This document shows, piece by piece, positions 33,431-45,800 of a stretch of 64,000 nt of DNA. A program made the translations under genes and the position numbers. Location: NCBI GenBank assembly GCA_907163375.1, contig CAJQUW010001701.1, positions 62,001 through 126,000 on the forward strand, read 5' to 3'. Source of the stretch: Prostheceraeus crozeri (taxonomy: Eukaryota; Platyhelminthes; Polycladida; Euryleptidae). Under the pieces are notes generated by a model, which searched no databases, was not told where the DNA came from, and worked only from the letters and a program-made list of their open reading frames with translations. Position 1 is the stretch's first letter. The number at the start of each line of letters is the position of its first letter.

Positions 33431-34665
33431 GAGGCGCTGATCCCAGCTCTACATCAGTGCAACAGTGCATTTCAGGTACTGCCTCAAACTTAGCAAAACG
33501 CTGACCTTATAGGCGGAGTAGAAAGACTGAACAACAAAATGTTTATCACATTGGCGCTGAGAGAGCAGTTGAAATTTGGTTCAACTTTGACATGGATTTT
33601 TATGATGCCATGGATTATGATGCCATGAGGTGCATATAATTTCAGAATTAGAACTTCACAGCAAGGCTCTCAGATTTGCTCTTCTTTAATTAAAAATAGT
33701 TGAATGATTCCTCTTCATTTTACAAATACCTCGATTATAACTTGGTACGGTCTTGACCACCCATTGATTATACAATGGGCTCTATGACAACAGCTGATAT
33801 ACAATGCATGATCGCGATCAATTATCACAAGCATAATTTATTGTCAGTCTAGCCTGTGAATAGGTGATCGCAGCCACAAAATGTCAGGTGCACATCTGAT
33901 TTTAACAACGATATACAGGTACATTTGGTAGGGGTTTTATTACTTCATGTCATTAGTATAGATCAGCGTGTTGTGATTGCGTATATTCCTTTGCAAACGA
34001 CTATAAAACGTGACCAGTCAACCTGGTCATAATGCATGAAAAAACTGACGGATTTCACTCACTTCTGGATATTCAAATTCATATTGCAATGTACCACTAT
34101 CCGACATAAAGCAGAATCTTGTGATAAATTTCCAGTTCTGAAACGAAATTGTGCAATGTATCAAATGACAGTAATGAGGAATAAATATCAGTAATGCACA
34201 GGAACTTGTGTCAATCGATTCAATGTATGCGTGAATGCTTTGCTTGAAGTTTCTGCGAAAAGCTGCATCTTTATCTCTGCCTTCACTATTTAAGTGAATA
34301 TAAGAATATAAGAAAAAAATTGATGATACTCTTCTTAAGGAAAGAAAGGTTCCTCCTTAGCCATAAACACACCGGGTTCTGTGCTTCGAGATCGCGGGGG
34401 AAGGATTCGGCAATCCTCTCTAATTCATGAAGAAACTTGGAGCACAACATATTTAGCTTGTGATCTTTCCAGTGATGGGAATCACTTGCTCCAGCTGTTT
34501 ATCTAAATTTTTGAATACCTTAACATTTTGCAGAAGTTTCGCAAAAATTCTCATTAATGATTGCTATTTATGATGTTAAAATGGTTGAATGTTCTGGGAA
34601 GAGGGCATCTGCTCCTCCCACTTCAAAAATTTTCAGAGGCGAGCAGCTAAGTATGGCACTTCAAG
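33431..34665. other. Non-coding stretch
   Basis: No gene or repeat that I can support. Confidence 0.5.
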
Positions 34666-34673
34666 ATTGAAAC

Positions 34674-37163
34674 CAGTGTTGCCACTCCACCTAATAAGAT
34701 TATTATTACCTGCCAATTTATAAATAATATTGCCAAGAATGTTTTCTTTGGGAAAGCGTCTACAAGTGCATGAGCAGTCAGAAAAAAATGAATTATAGGA
34801 ATAAAATTGTATGTTGGATATACGATCTGCCAGATACTTTGACAGGTTAACCTGCGAACAACTAAAACACAGAGAAGCACGAACGCTTCAAAAAAAACTG
34901 ATTGTGAGCGTGAAAACTCTAAAAGCTATAGTAGGCTATCGCCAGATGCTAATGGCTTCTAGTTTAGACTGATTCTGAATTGAATTGCAAAAATCCTGTT
35001 TTCATGGAATGAACTGATAATCTTCAGCAAAAAGAAGACTTGTGGAATGAATTACGAAAATACGTACATCACAAAAGTCAATACTATTAATTTCAGCAAA
35101 AGGAGTTGTCTACTGAGCTATAAAAATATCTATATCGCTGAAGTCAGTAGGCCTACTGCACAGTAAAGTTCAGCAAAAGAACTTTTGTGGACTGAATTGC
35201 AAAAATATACCTACGAGTACAGGTACATATACCACTATGCTTCAAATTTGAAATTTGATAATTTCAATTAACAACTTGGGACTTAGACCTCCAAAATCAC
35301 TTCGTATCAAGAGCTTCAAATAGTCACTTTTTGGAAAATTTGGGTAAAATGGAAAGAAAAATTGCACCTCTACACGACGTTTCAAAGCGGCAACTGTTTC
35401 CGAAACTTTTGCAATTTAAAGTTCACCAGCCTCTTTCTTTGCCATTGGATTCTTGGCATCCTTCGCTAATTGTTCCTTCACGAGAGTAACTTGTTTCAGT
35501 TTCGCAACAGCCTCCAGCAATTTCAATTCAGCTGCTGTTTGTCTAGCATCAACCTCTTTTCTTTTCCGTCTTCGCAGACAACTCCCCCTTTCTCAGGTCT
35601 TCTAATCTACGCTGTGGATCATTTTGTACCGCCTTCTTTATTTCATCAGCTTCTAAAGCAGTCAGTTTCACAATTTTCTCACTCTCTGATGCTCTTTTCT
35701 GTTTTGCCACAAAGGCGATTATTCCGCATGAGCTTTAAATCCTTGATGAATCAAATCAGTATCCAATTTGAATGACGCGCTGGTTTCTTTTCTGCAACGC
35801 AGAAAGGAACGATATTGCAAAAGACTTTTCTGATGTCATCGGAAATCCAGATGAAAACCGATTACGCTTCTCACTGTCATCGATGTCGTGCGACTTCCCG
35901 ATATCTCTTTCACAATCGGCATTTCCATGGAAAAAGGTGTAATAGGCCTGCGGACATGCTTCGTTTTTGAGCTTATCCTCCCTTAGGTTAAAAAGTCGTA
36001 TTTCTGTCCGAAGATGGTCGATATCATCATGAGAGACAACAGTGGGAAGCTTATTTGCCAAATAAATGACGGAATCTTCCTTCAACTTAAAGGTTGTATC
36101 AAGAAAACTCGGCGACGAACAATTTTCTTTTTCAGAGGGAGATTTTCTCAAAGATAGGTCAAAGCTTTATATAGAAATTCTTGCACCAGTACAGAAGTAC
36201 ATCGGAGACTTCTTTGTTCAGGGGACCAATGAGGATCTTGCCAGCATGAAGTTGATTATCGACGTCACTAATATTTACTTTTATAACAGAATGTTCTTGT
36301 TTCAAGAATTGTACTGCGATATTCTTCACCTTGGTCATGATTTGAAGCCTTATACGATGAATTAAGATGACCGAAGACTGTTGAAACAACTTTTCAAACG
36401 GTTCTTCCACCTGCGTAACATACATAAAGAGTCGAATTTTATTCTTAGCTTACAGATTTTTTAAAGCGAGACATAATCTCTTTGAACGATCTGAGCCATC
36501 GCCCTCAGCGATCAGCTGAAGAAGGATTAACTTCGTTAAGAGGATGTCCTTGAAGAGTCGGTGATATAAACTATGTAGGAGTGTAAAGAAAATAGCCTGT
36601 GGCGTTGATACACATATATTATTTTAATGCATTTGGTATAACTTAGCTCATAATTTTATTAAAAAGTCTATGAAATATGCCGACTTTCTTCCTCTCATAT
36701 CCAGCAGTTCTCACAGCCAGAATGTGGGAATGTTGGACTCGAGCATCAATGTCATTAGTTCATCAACACGCAAAGGGGAAACAGGAGTGAACCTAATGCA
36801 TGCGATTCAGGTCTCTCGTGAGGCACTCAAAAAATACGAATATAACGGCAGTATCTATAGTTAGCGGTTAATCATGACTGTACGCAGTGATGTGGTACAG
36901 ACTCAGAGACTTTCGATCGAGTATTGTGAACAATAGGTTTTATATTCACTATTAGAGCGACTCGCGTAATTCTTTTCAACAGACCTATTTGATTATCACA
37001 ATAACATGTCCATTAAATCAAAAATTTCTTTTCATAAAATCATCATCGTTTTAAATCTGAAAAATATTGCCAACTATGATGAACTATCTGATTATTATTG
37101 CATATTGCCACGAATTGTGATTATATTGCCAGACAACAATTATTGCCACGAGTGGCAACACTG
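34674..37163 (-). mobile_element. hAT transposon copy 2 (older relative of copy 1)
   Basis: Perfect 14-bp terminal inverted repeats CAGTGTTGCCACTC (34674-34687) and GAGTGGCAACACTG (37150-37163) lie between perfect 8-bp target duplications ATTGAAAC (34666-34673 and 37164-37171). The terminus differs from copy 1 at one base. Subterminal ATTGCCA motifs recur near 34730, 37063, 37104, 37124 and 37142. The coding region on the minus strand is heavily decayed. Confidence 0.92.
35400..36425 (-). pseudogene. hAT transposase remnant of copy 2
   Basis: Frames 36425-36159 and 36151-35756 correspond to the mid region and the dimerisation region. FFHGNADCERDIGKS parallels the HGNAAVERAFS block of copy 1. 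Further left on the minus strand, broken frames still encode a charged coiled coil. Stops and frameshifts are frequent, so the copy is much older than copy 1. Confidence 0.72.
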
Positions 37164-37321
37164 ATTGAAACTAACCGTTCTGGTTTTATCAGTTAGAAAA
37201 ACATCGGTTTGTCAACCGCTTCGTAAGCTCTCTTAAATATACTTAATGTATTAGAAATCTTAAGCGCACAATAATTCTCAGAATGCTTGGCACTCTGAGA
37301 AAAACACATGAAAAAAACACT

Positions 37322-37770
37322 TCAAAATTATTATACTTTTAAGCTTTTAATTAAAGAAAAAACTATAGGAAACTGACTGATAGACCTATATGCAATCCAA
37401 ATTATGACTGTCAATGATGATGCAAAATATTTAAAGAAAGCTAAATTAGGGTGTGACCTCAATGACCTTCCTGGATGATTAGTGAATAAAATCTACTGTT
37501 CATGGATTTTGACCGTTTTTTAGAAGTATCTTTTGTACACATGCAAGGCAGAAAATACATCAAAATTATTATAATATTTTTAAGCTTCTACTTTAAGAAA
37601 AACCCATAAGAAACTGATTGATAGACCTATATACATTCCAAATTATGATTTTCAACGATGATGCAAAATATGTACCTCATTGACCTTCCTGAATGATTGA
37701 ATAAAATATGCCGTTCATAGAATTTGACCGTTTCCTGGATGCATCTTTTGTAATCGCGATGCGATATTTT
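37322..37770. repeat. Diverged tandem duplication, period about 238 bp
   Basis: Two copies share blocks such as CAAAATTATTATA, TTTTAAGCTT, GATAGACCTATAT and TGACCTTCCTG in the same order. No coding potential. Confidence 0.8.
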
Positions 37771-39074
37771 ACGACTATAATTTTCAGTATCATCGAAGAT
37801 CATTTTCGAAGATCACTCAGCATTACTAAATATGCTACCCAGGTTTTCTTTTGGTCCACATCCTGTGATAACGTATCGTTGAATACTAGGCTTTGCACTC
37901 ATTTTCTAGAAATTTGCCATTAAACATTGCGAATTCAATTATCTGATTTTTCTAATCAATGTAGGAAACAATGTAGTAAACAATCCATCTGTGCAACCCC
38001 AGAGAACACATGCGTTTTTATTATAATTCATTTCTTCTTTTGATTTGATAAAAATAATATTTACATTTGCCATTCGCTTCGTAAGCATTTTTTCTGCAAA
38101 TTTTATTTTACATGGTTTTACAATCTTATCATTCACCTTCAGCCTGACAATGGATTTTGGTCATCTCTAAATGATTGGCTTCCACCTTCATTTACCTAGT
38201 AGATCAACCATAAAATCTCAAAATACTGGCTAAAATTAATGAATTATAGTGATTTCTTTTGATTTAGAACGCATGTTTTGCAATTTCAGCATTTCTCAAA
38301 AATTATGACGTCGCAGAAATGGATTGCCACATCAAGCATTGACAGTTTCGATACCTGCATTGAAACTCCCTGCATTATACAATGCTATTAGATATCATGC
38401 GCTACTGCAAAGCTGAAAAATGATAGAAATGGGTACTTGACACTACCTTCAAACAATGTGAATCTGCCAAAGTACCCAACATTATGAGACCTAGTGCATG
38501 CTGATGGCAAACGAATTAACGAAGGAAAGTCTATTCTTCTTATTATATAGAACTTTCTGAATAGAAGCTTGCCTGGATATGCATACGGTAAATCAAACGT
38601 TGTTGGCACTTTCTGAAAGCATGCCAAACATCGTAATAAATTCCTTCTGAATGAAAAGTTGGGTGTAGCAGCTTTGGTGTCTCAATTGATTATGTCTGGC
38701 TCGGTATTGATTGTACATTGTGGTATGTGTTTGCTAAACATTGAATATATTTAACAGCAAGTGTACATTGTGGTGCACCGGGTGATGAAAGGTGGACCAT
38801 TTTGTGTCTTCCTTCAGAGTGTTGCTTCAATGAGAATTTTAATTTGATGTAATCGTCTTTGCTGATGATAGGCTAAATTCCTTCCATTTTTTTCCTTTGC
38901 GTCATTACTCTGTAACTTGAAGGTTGATGACAGATGTCCACGCTGAACTCTATATGAGGAAATAATGAGTGACAAGAAATTTCACCTCTTAGAACAATTT
39001 AGTGGGGAATTATGACTGCATTCAGTTTCTCGGAAAAATCACATGCAACAATCCATCTTGATGCGATGCCGTCA

Positions 39075-41454
39075 TCAATCTTTCAGTAGATCAGCTATTG
39101 AAATTTCTGGGTCGATTTCATTGATAAACTCAAGAACACCTGAGACATAGCAGTCAGTGAAGCAAAGGAAATCACACAGCTTAAGCCCACTGTCAATAGG
39201 AAGCACGAATTACCTTTCTACAGTCTAAATTCGCATTTCGATCACCTCACATTGGACAAGCAAGAGCAACACACTTCTTAATATCACTCATGATTCTGTA
39301 TAAACCTTCACAAAGCAGCTGCTGACACCGCTATACTATCGACCTCAGAAGGCGCAGGACGCCGACAGCCCGTCACGCTTACTTTAAGAAATAAACTTTG
39401 AATCACATCGAGACCAAAATTTCTTTCCCCGGGAGTTTGGACATGAATCGTCTTAATGCAAACAGACATGCATACCCTATATAACAATTATTGAACGATG
39501 ATGTCAATATATTATGGAGAAAATGTGCACACACAAAGGAAAGCCTTTTCATTCAATAAGCCTCAATAAAATGGGGTTTTACTAGAAATAGGGACAACAC
39601 CTTAAAGTCCTTAAGTATTTAAGAAAGGACGACTGACAACTAACACTGGTGCGATTACTCAATTACTTTGACAATGCGGAGCGGCTATCAACAGGCGTAC
39701 TATCTGTTTTGCAGAATGTACATCAGAAAAAGGAAATCGATTGCTACTGTGCTTTAAGTATTGTGTGCTCTGTTTGATTCAGTTAAGTTTCTTCGAAGTT
39801 TTTTGATTGTTGCAATTGCTTAAATTGATCATGACATCATCAGCGTTGAAATCATAAAGGCCATTTTCTACAACGTCACATTTCACTCATTTAAGATTTT
39901 ATTAGTGGTACTCTGATGTCACAAAACCCAACCTGAAAAGCTAATTTTTTAGCAATTTCCATTGATCTGGTAAAGAAAGTATTGGATATCACTTTCTTAT
40001 GAATCAATTAATGAAATAATATAATTTTTTCAGTCTTTCTACGCACAAAAATTAATAAATAATAATTTCAAAATAGATTTTGCCGATCTGGCCTTATCAA
40101 TTGTGATAGAAAGAAATCCGAAGTAAATATTGGAAATCAAATGGTGAATCATTTGAAATCTCTATACAAAATTACAAACTGTCAATGTGAAGACCGACAT
40201 CCTACAAACATAATTTTTTATGTCTATAAAATTTGCATAGAGATTCCAAAGAATTAAGCTTTTAATTTCCAAAAATGTTAGCTTCGGATTTCATTCTATC
40301 CCAATTAATAAGGCCACATCGGCAAAATGTAACCTACTTTGATGTAATCTGTCAATTTTTGTGCATAGACAGACTGAAAAATAATATTATTTCATTAATT
40401 TCAACTTATAAGAAAATGAAACAAATCAATTCATTAAATACTTTTAGATCTGACAACGGAATTCAATTGTGTGTCTAGCGCCAACCATGGTTTGTTCATC
40501 ATTTATCAATTGTCTTAGATGACGCATTAGTTAATTTAAGAATAATGTTTTGGAAATATGTTTGAATGTAAATATTTTCTCACTATTAAATTTTGAAAAT
40601 TGATGGTGCGTAGCCTATTTTACGCAATTCAGCAAACTTACTTATCAATATGAATGTGCAGTAGTAGTACAGAAAGAAATGACCAACAATTCCATTTGAA
40701 CACACACAACATGAAGGCCAACTAAAGCCCCAGTCAGAAGAATTCATTGCCACATATTATGAACACAGCCGTCTGATTACAAACATAGAAATTAGTGGGA
40801 CTCCAAGGAGATAATGAAACAGATGCTATGCTGCTGTAATGGCTTTAAGACAACTGCATCTACAATTACTATTGAATTACCAGCAATATAAAGATGCAAA
40901 TTCAAAGTTCCAAATGCAGTCATTTCCTGAACAAATATCAATGTCCATGTTTAGATCATGAAAACGAGGCAGAACACTCAATGACAAACAAAGAAGCTAA
41001 CGTTGATGTGCCACTGATTAATCTATCTTCTAACATTTAGGAGCTGTTGGAACTCAATTGAATTTGTATGAGACATCTAAGATGATTATGTCCAATTCCT
41101 GAATATATAAGTGTCTCCTATAAGTTACAACAATGCGTTTTGTGGACATTCAAAGTAAAATGTATCCATGAATAATGGAGTATTTGGCACACAAGCTTTG
41201 TAGGTGACAACGCAAAGCTCTGATATTCGTTAGAGTTTCATTTGTCAAATTGACTTGGATCAAACAGAAATTTATGCAAAATCTTACAATCAATTGATGA
41301 CATTGAAATAAAAAGGCAAACAAGCAAAGACACTCACTTGAGCAGTGGCCAGATCACCCTCGACAATCTTCGAAAATGAAATTCTCGAAAATGTGGCAAG
41401 AATGATGACAATTGCAAACAAATTCAACGCCATTGTCATTACCACTGTAGTCAT
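39075..41454 (-). CDS. Predicted three-exon gene for a 100-residue secreted six-cysteine peptide
   Basis: Exons on the minus strand are 41454-41338 (39 codons), 39321-39251 (71 nt) and 39189-39075. The introns are 2,016 and 61 nt. The donors are CAA|GTGAGT and AAT|GTGAGG, and the acceptors GTGTCAG and CTATTGACAG. The phases (0, then 2) agree, giving 303 nt including the TGA at 39075-39077. Residues 1 to about 28 (MTTVVMTMALNLFAIVIILA) form a clear signal peptide. The mature part has six Cys with spacing C-x12-C-x4-C-x6-C-x3-C-x3-C, then an acidic helix-like tail ending ISIADLLKD. This suggests a small disulphide-bonded secreted protein. I recognise no family. The first acceptor has a weak pyrimidine tract, which is the main doubt. 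Confidence 0.5.
39995..40420. repeat. Diverged inverted repeat in intron 1 of the six-cysteine gene
   Basis: The left part (about 39995-40190) and right part (about 40225-40420) are imperfect inverted copies, for example TTTTTCAGTCTTTCTACGCA against TGCATAGACAGACTGAAAAA. Probably an old foldback or MITE. Confidence 0.7.
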
Positions 41455-44139
41455 ATGATATATTTGAAAATGTTAAAGCTTTTGTTGCTAAAGCAAAAGT
41501 TCATGCGTAATAAAAATGAGCATATTTTAATAAATAGCAAAGAGAATCTACTTGTGATTCTTGTTGAAATTTCAAAACACCTTGTCGCGATTGCTCCAGT
41601 CATTATAATTTGCTTAGGGTCATGTCATTAAATGATCATTGAAGCCAATTCAACTCGAAACAACATGCGATCAAGAAGTGTCACGAATTTAGTTCTATTC
41701 AGTCAAAACAATGCAACAAATCGTGGCGTGCTTTCACCTTGATGTACAGTTGTTGAACGTTCACTTGAAAATTCAATCTTTTCCCTTGAATGACTGATTC
41801 CAGGAAGGGTCAAATCTTCATACCAAACATCTTTGCATTATGCGGTCCCCACATCGTCATCTATTCCAAGTCATGGGTAGCATGACTAAAACCTTATGTA
41901 TTGTTGGATTTCGCAGTTATAACACGTGTCACTTTAATAAATGATGAGTTACACTCTATACCTAAATATATATGGGTGAGACAACGACAAATCAGTCATA
42001 ATTGTTAGTTGATGTCTGCGTAAATTCATGCTCTAATCCGTAGACATCGGATAAGATTATTAGGAGTAGATCGGACACAGCTGATTTCTGGTGGCCTTTA
42101 AAGCCGTTCGGTAGCAATATTGAAAAATTGTTTGTCTAAGCAAATTTATGTATGAGGAAATTTAAAATATCGATAACAGTATTGTCTATTCTGATCAGCT
42201 GATGATGTAATGCACGTTTTATCATTTGAAGTTGCTAGCTTAAACATTACTTTTTGGATCCCAATTACACTTCCGAAGCAATTACAACCAAGTTATCACA
42301 CTATTCATCTGTTGTTCATTGTAGACATTTGCGTACATGCAGCAGACGACTTGGCAACTAGATGATGTGTGATCATCTAGGTGAAATAATGAATCATAGA
42401 AAGATATGTCTTTTTACAAAGTATCTTTTGTCATGTCTTTTTGAAAGTAACATATTTAAGAGAATTGAGTTTTATTATGCTTCAGGCTGGCAATGAAATT
42501 ATCTACTCTGAACGCAACACACATTTCGGTCTGTGTCGAACTTACAACTGTTGAGCGTGAAAATTCACTTCCTACTTCTCATACGTAGGTTTACTGTATT
42601 ATATTATCGACCTGATGGAGTTTTATTTGACGAATATATGATCCAACAATGTCACAGCTTAATCAAGTTACAAGGCGTAATATCATGTCAATTATTGATC
42701 TTCGGTTGATGATCACCGAAAATCCTTGATGGTGGTTATGAATCGCGTGGTTTCAGTATAGTGTTGCGCAATGTCACCTCTCAATAATTGTCATTTCTTC
42801 TCAGAATGTGGACACAACACCTCAGTTTTCTTCTTCTTAGAACATCGGAAATTCATTTTTAGTTCATTTTCTTTCTTAGGTCATCACTCTTGTGTCCATC
42901 GGCCATTCTCTCACCGCACATTCGTCTCACCATTGCCTTTTCTGTTTTTTCTGATCGCTATTCGTGGCACATATCCGGGGCATCATCGCGCTGCGGACAC
43001 AAGCTGAACACACCTGACCTTTCATTTTGAAGGTTGGAGCTTTGGGTATCTGGTCAACTCGGTACCAAAAAATAAAATTCAGAAATAATAAGTTTTATGC
43101 ATATATTCATATTTCTAACTGTACATTATTGATGTAACAACACTATTAAAGAATTTTTATGGATAGGAGATCAAGGAAATGCATTTTCAGGTAAATTTAT
43201 ATTTATCTCAATTATTGACGAATTACTCATGATGGAAATCATTTCGTTAATTTCCTAGGAGGAGTGATGTCTAACATAGGTGACCTGTTATGTACAATGT
43301 CTAGTGATCGGTAAATTTGTGGATTTACACTCCTTTATTCCAGTCTACAGCTATTTTCCATAATTTATTAAATAACGCCTGACAGAAGTCTAATGCAAAT
43401 TTATGAAATATATTTGTACAAAACGGTTAACACCATAATAAAGTTCAATGTATGTGGACACTGAAACAGTGTTCGTTTTATGGAATTCATTCAGGCATTG
43501 CGATGATATATTTGATTTAATTATGAGTTAACAAAATTTTTCTTTTCGTCAACACTGAACTGACAGTTGCGAAATTTTGAATCAGAAATTAGCCTTGAGA
43601 TGAATTTGTTGATCGATATAAACAAAAGATGGCTCTTTATAGAAATTGTATTTTTTTAGAAAAATATCAGTCATTAATATAATCATTTCAATATGTAGTA
43701 AATGAATTTAAAATCATTTAAGATGAAATATTTAACATATTGGAATATTTAAAGACAGAAAGAGTCTCTTAATTGTCCGTATTAGAGATGACTGCATGTT
43801 GGTGATAACTTAGAAAGTGCTCTTGGTTTTCAATAATAGACGAAAATTGCTAGATGATTTTGTAGTCTATCTCTATCACCATCACAGATGCGAATTTGTG
43901 TTTCCACGTTTTCTGTTGTGACTTCTTCCTTCCTTGCAAGGTGTCTAAGATGATCAACGCATTAACAAATTCTGTTTCCCATGATGCTAAAAGCTACTGT
44001 CTATTTGGCAGACACAGCAACTTCACTTGACTTATGTTAGCTAATAGATCACTGAATGAATCGAGATATGAACTTCAAATTCTTCTACAAATATTTGCAT
44101 CCAAATATTTCTGCAATTAGGCTTTCTGCAGGAAAGGTG
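41455..44139. other. Non-coding stretch
   Basis: This includes the presumed promoter of the six-cysteine gene just right of 41454 (an AT-rich TATTTATTAAAAT about 70 bp upstream on the minus strand). No other gene is supported. Confidence 0.4.
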
Positions 44140-44530
44140 CATGTTCATGGAACTTCGACCATCCACATCCGGTGCACTTTTGAGAGGTCGACGCTCGGCG
44201 CGTTGTCGCGCACGGTTTTGGAGTTCGTAAAAATAGATCTTACGCATAGCGCGTCAACCTTGCCAGGCACAGGTTTTGGCAAGCCTATTTCCAGGAATTC
44301 TAGGAATGGATCCCTACGTCTCTCGCGCTGGCACGTCAACTTGAAAAACCTGCTGTGCCTGGCACTGGCTTCGCGCTTGTTTTTAGAAATTCGAGAAGTA
44401 TAACGACGGGTCGACGTCGGATCTGGCACTCTGGCGCGTCAACCCGAATCTGGTGAGCTGGCGTACCGAAATAGAATCTGAAGCGCCTGGTGCTGGCATA
44501 GAATTCAGAATTTCAGCCAGATTTCAGAAT
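44140..44530. repeat. GC-rich block of degenerate direct and inverted repeats
   Basis: The motif GCGCGTCAAC or GCACGTCAAC recurs at about 44250, 44331 and 44434, and GGTCGACG at about 44187 and 44409. TGCCAGGCACAG (44261) has an exact inverted copy at 44353. Its composition stands out sharply from the AT-rich flanks. Short frames on both strands through it show no motif. Confidence 0.65.
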
Positions 44531-45330
44531 GCCAACGCAAACAGACTTATCTAAACCTTTTGTGACACAAGGCACACAAAAGCTCCATATAACAACAGTA
44601 GGTGCTCAAGTTATAATAACGTGCACAGATCTTCTTTATTTAAAAAACATGCATATAAAGGTGTCGTATTTTTGTTAACTTAATCCTGCGTGTTGCAGCT
44701 CAAACTGTTTTCATGATCATGTTGACCTTATTTTAATTGATAATATCTGCAAATATACTTGGATTCAGCCGTTTTCCACTTGCCACAAAACGGAAGTGGA
44801 TCATCAGACAAGGATGATTGCTGATTGCAGGATGATAATGTCATCTGATCTTACGACAGTAATCCGCTCTGATCAATAATCCTGGTGCATGTCCTGGTGG
44901 ACGTCCACCTATCATTTTGAAAAATATGAAAGTGAAATGTGATTCAGTAGATTGCAAGGACTACCAGAAACACAGATTAATTAATTATTTTTAACTTAAA
45001 ATCGTGTTTTTGAGGCTTATACTTTACAAATACTTTGTAAAGCGATTCATATAAAGCTAGCTGTTTAAGCCTGCTGATGTTGTACAGGGTGTCGTGTTGA
45101 ACAGAAATAAATCACTAACTGAAATTTTCCGAGGAAAAAAATTAGAATTTCTGACGCAGAGAAAATAAAAGAAACAGCAAAACCTACGCAGCATCGAGAA
45201 AACTATACTATGCGATCAAGCTATCATGTGAATTTAATCTAAGTGAGGTATAGATGTCAGGGTGACAATCAAGGTGAGGTTATTGTTGTCAAAAGCCTCA
45301 TCAACTTGAATCAATCACTGTACACACCAA
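44531..45330. other. Non-coding stretch
   Basis: Nothing recognisable. A CAGGGTGTCG sequence after TA at about 45083 resembles a mariner-type terminus, but no partner was found. Confidence 0.4.
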
Positions 45331-45339
45331 AGAACCACC

Positions 45340-45380
45340 TTTTCACTGCGGTTGATGGATTCGAACCACCGGTTGTGAAA
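45340..45380 (-). other. tRNA-like T-arm (possible SINE or tRNA remnant)
   Basis: On the minus strand GGTGGTTCGAATCCATC matches a polymerase III B box and can form a T arm. No matching acceptor stem, A box or anticodon arm is visible, so it is not a tRNA gene. It may be a tRNA-derived SINE fragment or chance. Confidence 0.3.
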
Positions 45381-45800
45381 GAATCAGTTGATATGGCTTT
45401 CTGCACATTAAATTTGGTGATTCTGCTATTTCTTTATTTACTTTGTGCATCAAATCTGTCAATTCTTATACAATTTAAACGAAGCACATGCGCATTTCGA
45501 CAACCTCGATTACTCCCGCTAGCGCGCCTGGTGAGCGGTGAACTGTCTCGCTCTGCGCGTTGTCAAACTCATTTTTCTGTGATCTACTGTGCGAACATGT
45601 GTCCAACATCATTGATTTTTATACCATCTTGTGTGCCTTGAGCAGCTCTTCATTTTAACTTATCGTTCCCAAAATTCCGTGCTGACATTTGGACGTTCGA
45701 GCGCTCGACAGTTTGAACGGCTTTCTGACTATTGTTGTGAGGCTATCGCCATTGCCAGATAGCAGCTCCCCACATCACTGACATCTTCCCTACGCTGCAC

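Noticed and set aside
37322-37770. CRISPR-like or satellite array
   Set aside because: Only two diverged copies of about 238 bp; a simple tandem duplication.
45083-45100. TACAGGGTGTCG as a mariner terminus
   Set aside because: No inverted partner or second TA-flanked end was found in the window.
45340-45380. tRNA gene
   Set aside because: Only the T-arm/B box fits; acceptor stem, D arm and anticodon arm are missing.
45243-45641. 132-codon plus-strand frame
   Set aside because: No motif, it spans a tRNA-like T-arm on the other strand, and it probably reflects sequence before the LINE rather than a gene.
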